Below, in pieces: positions 1-6,978 of a stretch of DNA of 25,195 nt. A program made the position numbers and the translations under genes. Source of the DNA: JBBTVO01 sp038063195 (GTDB lineage Bacteria > Patescibacteriota > Microgenomatia > Levybacterales > UBA12049); the NCBI GenBank assembly GCA_038063195.1, contig JBBTVO010000007.1, positions 1-25,195 on the forward strand, read 5' to 3'. The notes under the pieces are model-generated. The model worked only from the letters and a program-made list of their open reading frames with translations. It was not told the origin of the DNA and did no database searches. Positions within the stretch are counted from its first letter, which is position 1; every line of letters begins with the position of its first letter.

Positions 1-127
1 TAATGATACTAAAAATCCTCTCAAATTACAATAAGAAGAAATCAGTTATCAGTTTTCAGTTATCTGTTGTCAGAACTTTGTTAATCGGTCTTCGGTAAAT
101 CAGTTGAATTTAGCCTTTTGTTTCAAT

Positions 128-152
128 CTTTTCGAGGTTCAACCTCGAAAAG
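128..152. repeat. Perfect short palindrome, CGAGGTTCAACCTCG core
   Basis: Twelve-bp arms around a single central base (C140). The 15-base core CGAGGTTCAACCTCG recurs in reverse orientation inside glyA at 5470-5484. Its shape, AGGT-centre-ACCT, also matches the AAGGTCCGACCTT palindromes at 12989-13025 and 22529-22578, so I treat them as one family of short palindromes. Confidence 0.7.
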
Positions 153-275
153 GCTGAATTGTGGCTTCAAGGTCTGCTACATCTTTCATCATAATATTTA
201 GCATAGCTGATGAACGGAAATACTGGCAAACCGTAGTCAGAAAACCGAGAACAGAGAACCGATGACAGATTTTTC

Positions 276-304
276 TTGACGCAAAAGTTTTAAAAAGATA
301 CGAT
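276..304 (+). promoter_or_regulatory. Promoter of first VWA gene (leaderless)
   Basis: TTGACG (276-281), 17-bp spacer, TACGAT (299-304). Seven bases after the -10 box is the A of the ATG at 311, so the predicted transcript has essentially no 5' leader. There is no Shine-Dalgarno sequence. Confidence 0.75.
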
Positions 305-310
305 AAGAAT

Positions 311-1243
311 ATGGGAATGAACATTGCATCCAAGCAGTCCCGCAAACTTCCAAGCGGCGGGCTTGCTGTATTTATAATCCTGGGAGTAGTCTTTATGGGA
401 TCGCTTGTAATGATAGGCGGTCTCCTCCCATCAGAAAGAAAACCGCCTCCTCCAAATTATCAGACTGGAGAATTAGCTACATCTCCAGGCTCATCGTCTG
501 AACCCGGTCTTCAGCTGAAAACGCTGAAATTTAAAAATATTACACCAACTCCGACACCTACGGTTACATCTGCTCCTATACCTTCTGCAACACCTATACC
601 CTGCAAGAATTCGCTGACTGTAGATTTTCTTCTTGATATTACCGGCTCTATGACAAGCTTTACCCCTTCTGGGTTCACAAAAGTTTCAAGACTCAAGGAG
701 GCAGTTCTTGCTATGACACAAAATCTTACAGATGATTCAATTATAGGAATTCAGGCATTCAATAGCCGTATAATAAGCCGACCCGATATAATGGATGTAA
801 TTCCAATTGCTTATTTCAGGGATGTTAAGAGGAATATTCCGTCTGAAATAAACCTTCTTGTAGCAGAGGGAGGTACGCCCACTCGCAATGCTCTTGTTTT
901 TTCATATAACAAACTTGCAGAAGCAATTCCCAGATTCCCCGGCAGGAAATTTAATTTCATACTGATTTCCGACGGGGCTCCTTGCCCAGGCGCAGGATGT
1001 CCGGGTAACTCTGGTGCCAATCAGGACCCCCGTCTTTTTACCCCAAACCCGGCAGATCAGATAAAGAATTTAGGCGTTACAGTATATACAGTAGGTGTGT
1101 ACGATGCTGCTCAGGCAGAAGATCCCAGACTTTCTGATCTTCTCAAAAGTATAGCTTCTTCTCCATCGAATTATTATCATGCACGAAGCGCAGACGAAAT
1201 ACAATCTCTTCTTACTGCAATTACAGGCACGATTTGTAAATAA
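311..1243 (+). CDS. Membrane-anchored von Willebrand A-domain protein
   Basis: 310 residues. A short basic N-terminus precedes one membrane segment (about 16-37). Then come a short extracellular stretch ending in LQLKTLKF (67-74), a Pro-Thr linker (79-97) and a VWA domain (about 102-308). The metal-ion-dependent adhesion site is readable: DxTGS at D109/T111/S113, a threonine near 189-191 in GGTPT, and D221 in ISDGAP. VWA domains of this kind bind protein ligands through a bridging divalent metal. The topology puts the domain outside the cell. The N-terminal anchor is shared with the next two genes, which suggests paralogues of one surface set. The ligand is unknown. The start is fixed by a strong promoter ending six bases upstream. 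Confidence 0.85.
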   Translation: MGMNIASKQSRKLPSGGLAVFIILGVVFMGSLVMIGGLLPSERKPPPPNYQTGELATSPGSSSEPGLQLKTLKFKNITPTPTPTVTSAPIPSATPIPCKNSLTVDFLLDITGSMTSFTPSGFTKVSRLKEAVLAMTQNLTDDSIIGIQAFNSRIISRPDIMDVIPIAYFRDVKRNIPSEINLLVAEGGTPTRNALVFSYNKLAEAIPRFPGRKFNFILISDGAPCPGAGCPGNSGANQDPRLFTPNPADQIKNLGVTVYTVGVYDAAQAEDPRLSDLLKSIASSPSNYYHARSADEIQSLLTAITGTICK

Positions 1244-1262
1244 AATTTGCTAAAATAAATTT

Positions 1263-1670
1263 ATGGCTTTAATCAGACCAACTTCCAGTCTTCTCACAAT
1301 CCTTCTAATCGTTGGGCTTGTCATTGCCGCAAGTTTTGTTTTCGTAGGCGGATTTAGCCCTCTGCCGCAAAACCCCATAACTGATACCACCGGTTATCAG
1401 GTAGTCGCCCCGAATTCTATACCTGCTCAATACAACCTCCAGCTAAGATCGCCTAATTTTATTATTGCCCCTCCCCCTACACCTACTCCAACGCCGACAG
1501 TTGGACCAACCCCAACTTCCGGCCCACCAACTCCAACACCTACTATTGGTCCACCAACACCGACTCCAACGCCACGTCCGCCTACACCTACACCCGGTCC
1601 ACCAACACCGACTCCAACGCCACGTCCGCCTACACCTACACCCACTCCGCTTCCGCCAGAGCCTTTCTAA
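1263..1670 (+). CDS. Membrane-anchored Pro-Thr-rich protein without a globular domain
   Basis: 135 residues. The N-terminal half matches its two neighbours: membrane segment at about 9-31, then a stretch ending in NLQLRSPNF. The rest (about 70-135) is a Pro-Thr tail of PTPTPT, GPP and RPP units with no folded domain. It looks like a VWA-family anchor that lost its VWA domain, or a spacer or cell-wall-spanning protein. A perfect 48-bp duplication in the tail shows the linker grows by slippage or recombination. A TAAAAT box at 1251-1256 lies six bases before the ATG; the -35 is poor, so read-through from the upstream gene is also possible. The clear amino-acid bias and matching anchor make a real gene likely. 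Confidence 0.7.
   Translation: MALIRPTSSLLTILLIVGLVIAASFVFVGGFSPLPQNPITDTTGYQVVAPNSIPAQYNLQLRSPNFIIAPPPTPTPTPTVGPTPTSGPPTPTPTIGPPTPTPTPRPPTPTPGPPTPTPTPRPPTPTPTPLPPEPF
1548..1643 (+). repeat. Two perfect 48-bp tandem repeats coding for Pro-Thr linker
   Basis: Copies at 1548-1595 and 1596-1643 are identical and in frame, each coding for 16 residues of the type GPPTPTPTPRPPTPTP. Perfect identity points to a recent duplication. Confidence 0.85.
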
Positions 1671-1680
1671 TAAATTTTTC

Positions 1681-1710
1681 TTGACAACTATGCAAAATTA
1701 CTCCTACAAT
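1681..1710 (+). promoter_or_regulatory. Promoter of second VWA gene
   Basis: TTGACA (1681-1686), 18-bp spacer, TACAAT (1705-1710). The predicted transcription start lies about six bases before the ATG at 1723, and there is no Shine-Dalgarno sequence. Confidence 0.8.
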
Positions 1711-1722
1711 TAATATGCGTTT

Positions 1723-2667
1723 ATGAAAAAGGCAGTAAAAAGATTTAAATCATTTAGCTCAAGAGGAAGTTCACTGATAATAGTCTTACTTCTTGCGGTC
1801 GTAATCGTAGCAAGTATTTTTTTCGTAAACGGCGTTATTCCGGATACCACTAGAAGACCGAGTGATACTTCCGGAGTCTTTACGCTGGTCACTCCTCCTC
1901 CCGGCGATCCACACGCTAATCTTCAGCTTATGACTCTCAAATTTTCATCTTGCGCAAATACTGCCGCCATCGGATTCTTGTTGGACCAGTCAGGGTCTAT
2001 GAATTTTGGCGGGGGCTCGAAACAAGCCAATTTGAAGAATGCTCTTAAATATTTCACCTCTAATTTTCCGCCGGAAGGAATCATAGGACTTAGAACATAT
2101 AGTTCCCCTGGATTTCCTGCGCATATGGATGTTGTTCCATTTGATTACTTCAAAAACAATAAGGGCGACATTCTAAACACCATTAATACTATGATAGCCA
2201 AGGGCGGGACTCATTCAAAGGATGCGTTTAATGCTATAAAAACTGATCTTGCTGTTGCGCAAGCAAAATTTCCTGGCTATAAATTTAACTTAGTTTTTAT
2301 CTCAGATGGTATTCCTGAAACATTGGCGCAAAACACGTTGTGCCCCGGCGGAACAGGATCAAGTTCTACATATTGCACAGATGATCCAGATATAGGATGC
2401 AGGTGTTTTGACCCGTCCCAAGATCCGACTTCCGTTGCTACTGAGATAAAAGCTACAGGGGTAAGAATTTTCACAATTGGATATATTCACGACATAAGAG
2501 ATGCTAAGTTCAATAGTACAGACCCCAGCGCGCCCGCATCACTTGTCAATCTTATGAAAAGAGTGGCATCAAACCCAGATACCGACTTTTATTTTGCCCC
2601 AATAGATAATCAGCTCAACGAAATCCTTGGACAGATATCCACAAAGATCTGCAGTGACGTTAAATAA
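1723..2667 (+). CDS. Membrane-anchored von Willebrand A-domain protein
   Basis: 314 residues, paralogue of the gene at 311. Membrane segment at about 16-37, then ANLQLMTLKF (65-74) leading almost directly into a VWA domain without the Pro-Thr linker. The metal site is DQSGS (D88/S90/S92), T163 in GGTHS and D195 in ISDG. A loop at about 207-233 holds several cysteines (LCPGG, YCTDD, IGCRC) and may be disulphide-bonded, which fits an extracellular location. The 3' end overlaps the convergent gene at 2660-3343 by 8 bp. Its own strong promoter suggests expression independent of the two upstream genes. Ligand unknown. Confidence 0.85.
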   Translation: MKKAVKRFKSFSSRGSSLIIVLLLAVVIVASIFFVNGVIPDTTRRPSDTSGVFTLVTPPPGDPHANLQLMTLKFSSCANTAAIGFLLDQSGSMNFGGGSKQANLKNALKYFTSNFPPEGIIGLRTYSSPGFPAHMDVVPFDYFKNNKGDILNTINTMIAKGGTHSKDAFNAIKTDLAVAQAKFPGYKFNLVFISDGIPETLAQNTLCPGGTGSSSTYCTDDPDIGCRCFDPSQDPTSVATEIKATGVRIFTIGYIHDIRDAKFNSTDPSAPASLVNLMKRVASNPDTDFYFAPIDNQLNEILGQISTKICSDVK

Positions 2668-3343
2668 AGCTAAAAGTTGCGAGGATACTCCTGAATATTT
2701 GTTTTATCTTAGGATTTTCCGTTTCGGATTGATAAGATAGCTGGAATTTGTATACCTCTCCTCTGTTCTCAAAGATAATTGCAGTCTCATGCATTTGCCC
2801 CGAAATTCCTGAAAATTTCTTAGCACTTATATCTCCCTCCAGAAACTCTTCTTCCTTGTACTGGGCAATCCTAAAGGAACTATAAATATCCTCAAGTGGT
2901 CTTTGAGAGGAATCAACCACCTCAAGCTCAATTCCATATTCCGTAACTCCCTCTGCATCTGCCATGCCCAGAGCGCTTCCGCCGCCTGCGACAACTCCCG
3001 GTGAGAGGAACATACCCTGCGGGTAACTTAATTTGTAAGCTTCGCCCGTATATACTTCCCACTCTCCGTCATCGCTTTTTGAACCATCATCTGCGGGCAG
3101 GTCCGCGTTATTCTCAGCTGAAGTATTTTTGGACGCAGTGTTTATATTGTAATTGGTAAGTAAATATGAGGCACCCATGAAGAAAAGTAAGAATGCACAG
3201 AAACCACCTGTGATCAAAAGCTTCTGAGACACTGAAGCCTCTTCAAAAAACTTAATAAACCTATCCACCAACTTATTATGAAAAGAGGAGCTTGAAAAGT
3301 CAACCAAAGCAAAGATAATTTGACAAAAATCCTCTGAAATCAT
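2660..3343 (-). CDS. Single-pass membrane protein of unknown function
   Basis: 227 residues. A cytoplasmic stretch of about 40 residues precedes one membrane segment (about 41-62, rich in Leu and Phe), then an acidic low-complexity linker (70-93) and an external domain (about 95-227). The domain starts YKLSYPQGM and is rich in beta-strand-like alternation. This opening loosely resembles PsbP-type domains, but the likeness is weak and I assign no function. It is divergent from the tandem winged-helix regulator at 3361, with 17 bp between start codons and interlocking promoters, so the two are probably co-regulated. The ATG at 3343 is the first in-frame start. Confidence 0.7.
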   Translation of the reverse strand: MISEDFCQIIFALVDFSSSSFHNKLVDRFIKFFEEASVSQKLLITGGFCAFLLFFMGASYLLTNYNINTASKNTSAENNADLPADDGSKSDDGEWEVYTGEAYKLSYPQGMFLSPGVVAGGGSALGMADAEGVTEYGIELEVVDSSQRPLEDIYSSFRIAQYKEEEFLEGDISAKKFSGISGQMHETAIIFENRGEVYKFQLSYQSETENPKIKQIFRSILATFSFI

Positions 3344-3348
3344 AAAAT
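3320..3348 (+). promoter_or_regulatory. Promoter of tandem winged-helix regulator
   Basis: TTGACA (3320-3325), 17-bp spacer, TAAAAT (3343-3348). The predicted start is about six bases before the ATG at 3361. The -35 box lies inside the 5' end of the divergent gene. Confidence 0.75.
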
Positions 3349-3355
3349 TCTTCCT

Positions 3356-3384
3356 ATCTTATGACACGTTCAATAGAAGCACAA
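3356..3384 (-). promoter_or_regulatory. Candidate divergent promoter of membrane-protein gene
   Basis: Reading the minus strand: TTGTGC (3384-3379), 17-bp spacer, TAAGAT (3361-3356). The predicted start is about six bases before the ATG at 3343. It lies largely within the coding start of the divergent regulator, so the two promoters interlock. The -35 box is weak. Confidence 0.45.
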
Positions 3385-4056
3385 AGAAGGACTGAAATTA
3401 CTCCTCCTATGGAAATTCAAGCTGGAGAAGTAGTGATTGAGCCTGATTTAATAACTTTACCCGAAGGGATATCTATTAATCTTTCCAGAGATGAAGTTAA
3501 GAGAAACGGAGAAATGGTAAATAATTTAACACGCATTGAATGGTCAGTTCTTAGATTACTTGCGGTAAATACAGGAAGTGTTGTACCGCGAGATGAAATA
3601 AAAACAAAAACACATATAGGGAGCCAGGATTTAAGATCATATATATCTACGTTGAGAAAAAAACTTGAAATTCATCCAAAAAACGGTTCTATTAAAACCG
3701 TAAAGCATTTAGGATACATGCTTGATGACGGAAGAGAAAATCCGGAAGATATTATAACTGCAGGATCAGGAATTGCTGTGAATATGAGAAAAAGGCAAGT
3801 GAAAAAAGATGAAAAACTCATCCCCATGACTCCGATTGAGTATGAGCTTCTGAAACTCCTAAGCTTGCATATTGGAGATGTAGTTTTAAAGAAGAATATA
3901 CTCAGAGAGATTTTTTTTAAAGATGGAGTTCAGGCATCTAAAGCGCTTGCCACTACTCTTTGCAGAATTAGAAATAAGCTTGATGTTCCAGCCCGCTCGG
4001 GACCAATAAGGTCGCACGTGGGTATTGGAGTAGAATTGTTAGCTCTCAAAGAATAG
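3361..4056 (+). CDS. Regulator with two tandem OmpR-type winged-helix domains
   Basis: 231 residues. It contains two copies of the OmpR/PhoB C-terminal DNA-binding fold and no phosphoreceiver domain. Domain 1 (about 35-121) has LTRIEWSVLRLLAVNTGSVV, then the recognition helix in LRSYISTLRKKLE and a wing ending TVKHLGYML. Domain 2 (about 137-228) has MTPIEYELLKLLSLHIGDVV, then LATTLCRIRNKLDVP and the wing SGPIRSHVGIGVEL. Normal family members carry one such domain behind a receiver. Two in tandem could let one monomer read a direct-repeat site. The promoter is interlocked with that of the divergent membrane protein, a natural target. No sensor kinase is visible nearby, so regulation by phosphorylation is unlikely. 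Confidence 0.8.
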   Translation: MTRSIEAQRRTEITPPMEIQAGEVVIEPDLITLPEGISINLSRDEVKRNGEMVNNLTRIEWSVLRLLAVNTGSVVPRDEIKTKTHIGSQDLRSYISTLRKKLEIHPKNGSIKTVKHLGYMLDDGRENPEDIITAGSGIAVNMRKRQVKKDEKLIPMTPIEYELLKLLSLHIGDVVLKKNILREIFFKDGVQASKALATTLCRIRNKLDVPARSGPIRSHVGIGVELLALKE

Positions 4057-4109
4057 GAGAAAGTAAAAAGAAGCCTTATGAAAATGGGAGCTTGAAGTAA
4101 AATTTTGGA

Positions 4110-4139
4110 TTGACAAATAAATTTCAAGAGGTATATACT
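4110..4139 (+). promoter_or_regulatory. Promoter of methyltransferase gene
   Basis: TTGACA (4110-4115), 18-bp spacer, TATACT (4134-4139). The predicted start is about three bases before the ATG at 4149. The longest frame would begin at the TTG of this -35 box, which cannot be translated from this promoter. Confidence 0.75.
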
Positions 4140-4148
4140 ACCCGCATT

Positions 4149-5066
4149 ATGACAGCTCCCACCGAGAATAGACCTGGCCAAGGCGATTCTACATATGAAG
4201 AGTTTACCAACCAGCCTTTCTATGTTGATGTCAATAGAACTACAATATCCTTAGCTCCTCCTTCTCAAAGAGTTATTGACGTAGCTACAGGAACAGGCGC
4301 CATAATAACCCAACTACTTGAGCAAAATAAGCTTTTGCCGGGTTTTGAGGTTCATGGATACGATACGGATTCAGCCGCCCTAGGTACTGCCAGGAAAAAG
4401 TTTTCGGATTACTCTGGGCAGATTTTTTTTGAAGAGGCTTTTGCGGAAAATTTGCAACAGGAACCAGCAGGAGAAGCAGATCTTGTAACTTTTTGCAATG
4501 CTATTCATCTTACAGAGACTATTACTTCTTTTCAGGAAGCAGCAAGAGTTTTAAAACCCGGGCGGCCACTAATTTTAAATTCTGCGTATACAAATGATCT
4601 AGCGTATCCAAGTGGATCAAGAAGAACCTGGGGAATTATGGTATCCTTAGCAAAAAGAATTGCTCATGACAAATATGGACTTGAAGAGTCGAAGGACCAT
4701 CCGTCTCAAGATATTCTAAAATATAGTTCTGAGGACTATAAAAGACTTGCAGAAGAGGCTGGTTTTACAAATATAAGTATTGGCCGCATCAATGTAAGAA
4801 TGACTCAAGAAGATTTAGAAGCAATATGTAGATACAAAGAATTTACTGAAGGAGCTTTACCTGGAATAGACTATGATATTGCGAGAGATTGCCTTTTAGA
4901 AGCTGTTCCGGAAATGCTCGCAAGAAGAAAAGAAACAGACTCTATCACTCGGGGCTGGATGGTCATGTACGCTTTTAAGACTTCTGACTCTGAAATGGAT
5001 GAGTTGCCAAACCCAGAAGAAAAAAGAGATCAAATATCCCTTAGCGATGCTAGAAGTATTTATTAG
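4149..5066 (+). CDS. Class I SAM-dependent methyltransferase
   Basis: 305 residues from the ATG at 4149. The SAM-binding motif I is VIDVATGTGA (42-51). The acidic residue ending strand 2 is in GYDTDS (about 70-75). NAIHLTET (117-124) is the motif IV region and VLKPGRPLIL (134-143) the usual post-IV strand. This is the UbiE/small-molecule type of fold; the C-terminal half (about 145-290) would carry substrate specificity. The substrate is not predictable. The frame is open upstream to a TTG at 4110, but that TTG is part of the -35 hexamer, so I start at 4149. The 3' end overlaps the convergent glyA by 4 bp. Confidence 0.85.
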   Translation: MTAPTENRPGQGDSTYEEFTNQPFYVDVNRTTISLAPPSQRVIDVATGTGAIITQLLEQNKLLPGFEVHGYDTDSAALGTARKKFSDYSGQIFFEEAFAENLQQEPAGEADLVTFCNAIHLTETITSFQEAARVLKPGRPLILNSAYTNDLAYPSGSRRTWGIMVSLAKRIAHDKYGLEESKDHPSQDILKYSSEDYKRLAEEAGFTNISIGRINVRMTQEDLEAICRYKEFTEGALPGIDYDIARDCLLEAVPEMLARRKETDSITRGWMVMYAFKTSDSEMDELPNPEEKRDQISLSDARSIY

Positions 5067-6400
5067 GGGATTGGGAATTTGAGGGTGAATTTTTTGATTT
5101 CTTCGTTAATTTCAAACAAACGTTTATTCTCTCTAACTCTTTTTTTGAAATCCTTCCAGAAATAACTTCTGCTTTCTCTTGTGGTGAGCTTGTCGAATCC
5201 ATTTCCGCGGTCTTCCCTTATTTCCTCTATTACAGAATTAATCCAACTTGCGACTTTTATCATATCTTTCTCTTTCATCCCGCGAGTCGTAATCGCCGGT
5301 GTTCCAAGCCGGATTCCCGAAGGATAAAATGGAGGCATTGGGTCATTTGGAACTGCGTTTTTATTCACTACAATTCCTGCAACTTCAAGTGCATATGCAG
5401 CAAGCGCTCCATTTGCTTTCTTATTTGTAAGGTCTATCAAGAGAAGATGGTTATCCGTCCCGCCACTGACGAGGTTGAACCTCGATTTGATTAATTCCTC
5501 GGCCAAAACTCTAGCATTTTTAACAATCTGCTCTGAGTATTTTTTAAATGATGGCAAACTTGCCTCAAGTAAAGAAACTGCAATTGCAGCAGTCTGGTTG
5601 TCATGAGGCCCACCCTGTAAGCCGGGAAAAACCGCCTTATCAATCTTATCTGCCAACTCCGGGTCTTTTTTTAATCCTTTATCTGTCACCATTAGCATCG
5701 CTCCACGGGGTCCTCTCAGCGTCTTGTGAGTGGTCGTCATTATAATATCTGCATAAGGAACAGGACTTGGGTGTACTCCTCCCACTATCAAACCTGCAAT
5801 ATGAGAAATATCAGCCAATAAATAACTTCCGTTCTCATCTGCGATTTTTCCAAATCGTTTAAAATCAATAATCCTCGGATATGCAGTTGCCCCGCAGACT
5901 ATTATCTTTGGCCTTTCTTTACGGGCTAATTCTTCAATCCCATCGTAATCAAGAAGCCCTTTTTCATCAAGCTTGTAAGGAACTGTTTTAAAATATTTTC
6001 CGGAAATTGATACAGGCGATCCATGAGTAAGATGCCCTCCGAAAGCCAGAGTTAGTCCCATTATCTTGTCTTTCAAGGGCTCGAGAAGCGCAAGATATAC
6101 TGCTGTATTTGCGGGACTTCCGGAATATGGCTGTACATTTGCATGCGGAACACCGAACAATTTCTTTGCTCGTTCTTGTGCTAATATCTCAACACTGTCT
6201 ATTAATTTATTTCCCTGATAATACCTTTTCCGCGGATACCCTTCCGAGTATTTGTTGGTCAGGACACTTCCGAGTGCTTCCATGACAGCAGTCGAAGTGT
6301 AGTTCTCTGAAGGTATCATTTCCAAAACTTCCTTCTGCCTCTCCTCTTCTTCTTTTATTAATTTATATATTTCCGGATCTGTTTGTTTTAAATTTTTCAT
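5063..6400 (-). CDS. glyA: Serine hydroxymethyltransferase
   Basis: 445 residues. It interconverts serine plus tetrahydrofolate with glycine plus 5,10-methylene-tetrahydrofolate, using pyridoxal phosphate. Family landmarks: SENYTS (31-36), KYSEGYPRKRYYQG (50-63), the PLP-binding lysine K226 in TTTHKTLRGPRG, VFPGLQGGPH (257-266), SGGTDNHLLL (312-321) and GIRLGTPAITTRG (362-374). It is last in the thymidylate operon and would supply the methylene donor for ThyA. Oddities: residues about 398-412 (RGNGFDKLTTRES) look like an in-frame insertion coded by a sequence resembling dispersed repeats, before a charged segment longer than in typical GlyA. Codons 306-310 coincide with a short palindrome seen elsewhere in the window. 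No Shine-Dalgarno sequence is present. Confidence 0.97.
   Translation of the reverse strand: MKNLKQTDPEIYKLIKEEEERQKEVLEMIPSENYTSTAVMEALGSVLTNKYSEGYPRKRYYQGNKLIDSVEILAQERAKKLFGVPHANVQPYSGSPANTAVYLALLEPLKDKIMGLTLAFGGHLTHGSPVSISGKYFKTVPYKLDEKGLLDYDGIEELARKERPKIIVCGATAYPRIIDFKRFGKIADENGSYLLADISHIAGLIVGGVHPSPVPYADIIMTTTHKTLRGPRGAMLMVTDKGLKKDPELADKIDKAVFPGLQGGPHDNQTAAIAVSLLEASLPSFKKYSEQIVKNARVLAEELIKSRFNLVSGGTDNHLLLIDLTNKKANGALAAYALEVAGIVVNKNAVPNDPMPPFYPSGIRLGTPAITTRGMKEKDMIKVASWINSVIEEIREDRGNGFDKLTTRESRSYFWKDFKKRVRENKRLFEINEEIKKFTLKFPIP
5470..5484. repeat. Short palindrome inside glyA
   Basis: CGAGGTTGAACCTCG is the reverse complement of the core at 133-147. Here it codes for RFNLV just before the conserved SGGTDNH. 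Comparison with the E. coli enzyme suggests no length change, so it would be a replacement or chance match rather than an insertion. Confidence 0.55.
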
Positions 6401-6405
6401 AAATT

Positions 6406-6427
6406 ACTAATATACTAGTATATTAGT
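6406..6427. promoter_or_regulatory. Perfect 22-bp AT-rich palindrome before glyA
   Basis: A perfect inverted repeat (half-site ACTAATATACT, centre between 6416 and 6417) fills most of the 38-bp folA-glyA gap and ends five bases before the glyA start. It could be an operator, an mRNA hairpin or a relic of an inverted-repeat element. Confidence 0.6.
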
Positions 6428-6438
6428 GGTATAGCTAC

Positions 6439-6978
6439 TTACCTCTCTAAATTAATATATTTATACTTTATCCCGTTTTCCTCTCCGGATTCTTCACTCA
6501 ATACTTTTTTAAACTCAGCATAGTCCGGGAAAAACGTATCACACCCAAAATCACCCTCTACTTGAGTCAAGTATAATCTATCCGCGACTCCCATATCAAT
6601 CGCCTGCTGAAAAATTTGAGCACCCCCAATTATAAAAATCTCTGGATTTTCCTTATTTCTCTCCGTTTCAAACCCAATAGCTTCTTTGAGCGCTAAATTA
6701 AGTTCAAAAAAAAATAAAACAGGAGATTCAGGATCTGCTTGCACCTCTTGCCTACTTGAATCTCGACTCAAAACAATATTCAATCGATTAGGCAAAGGCT
6801 TTTTGGGCAGAGAATCCCACGTTTTTCTCCCCATTATAATAGTATGCCCTGTGGTCAGAGCCTTAAACCGCTTCAAATCCGCCGACAAATGCCACGGAAT
6901 AGAATTGTTCTTCCCTATCCCCCTCTTCTCATCAATCGCAACAATAATACTTACTCTCGAATTTGAATTATGTATCAT
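6439..6978 (-). CDS. folA: Dihydrofolate reductase
   Basis: 179 residues. It reduces the dihydrofolate left by ThyA to tetrahydrofolate with NADPH. Landmarks: VSIIVAIDEKRGIGKNN (9-25), IPWHLSADLKRFK (27-39) with the active-site acid D34, TTGHTIIMGRKTWDSLP (42-58) with the NADPH-binding GRKTW, and FIIGGAQIFQQA with the GG pair. Length is normal for a monofunctional bacterial enzyme. The first eight residues (MIHNSNSR) precede the usual start of the family and are coded by the repeat sequence that ends the upstream S23 cassette. The ATG overlaps the S23 stop codon by 4 bp, so translation is probably coupled. Confidence 0.96.
   Translation of the reverse strand: MIHNSNSRVSIIVAIDEKRGIGKNNSIPWHLSADLKRFKALTTGHTIIMGRKTWDSLPKKPLPNRLNIVLSRDSSRQEVQADPESPVLFFFELNLALKEAIGFETERNKENPEIFIIGGAQIFQQAIDMGVADRLYLTQVEGDFGCDTFFPDYAEFKKVLSEESGEENGIKYKYINLER

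Larger units (their letters stand above)
1..310. other. Intergenic region, no convincing gene
   Basis: No convincing gene. The left part (about 40-110) has degenerate repeats of the type CAGTTATCAG. The right part (about 215-270) has similar motifs on the opposite strand (CTGTCATCGG, CTGTTCTCGG). A 12-bp-stem palindrome lies at 128-152 and the promoter of the next gene at 276-304. A 68-codon minus-strand frame (139-345) runs through the promoter and repeats and resembles nothing I know. The region may be a decayed inverted-repeat element. Confidence 0.6.

Noticed and set aside
139..345. 68-codon minus-strand open frame
   Set aside because: It crosses the promoter of the next gene and repeat sequence, has no start signal and resembles no family.
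1427..1645. Minus-strand frame of Val-Gly repeats (also 511-696, 11947-12207, 20250-20480)
   Set aside because: These are antisense shadows of Pro-Thr linkers: the complement of PTPTP codons reads GVGVG.
4110..4148. N-terminal extension of the methyltransferase from TTG
   Set aside because: The TTG is part of a strong -35 hexamer; the ATG at 4149 fits the promoter.
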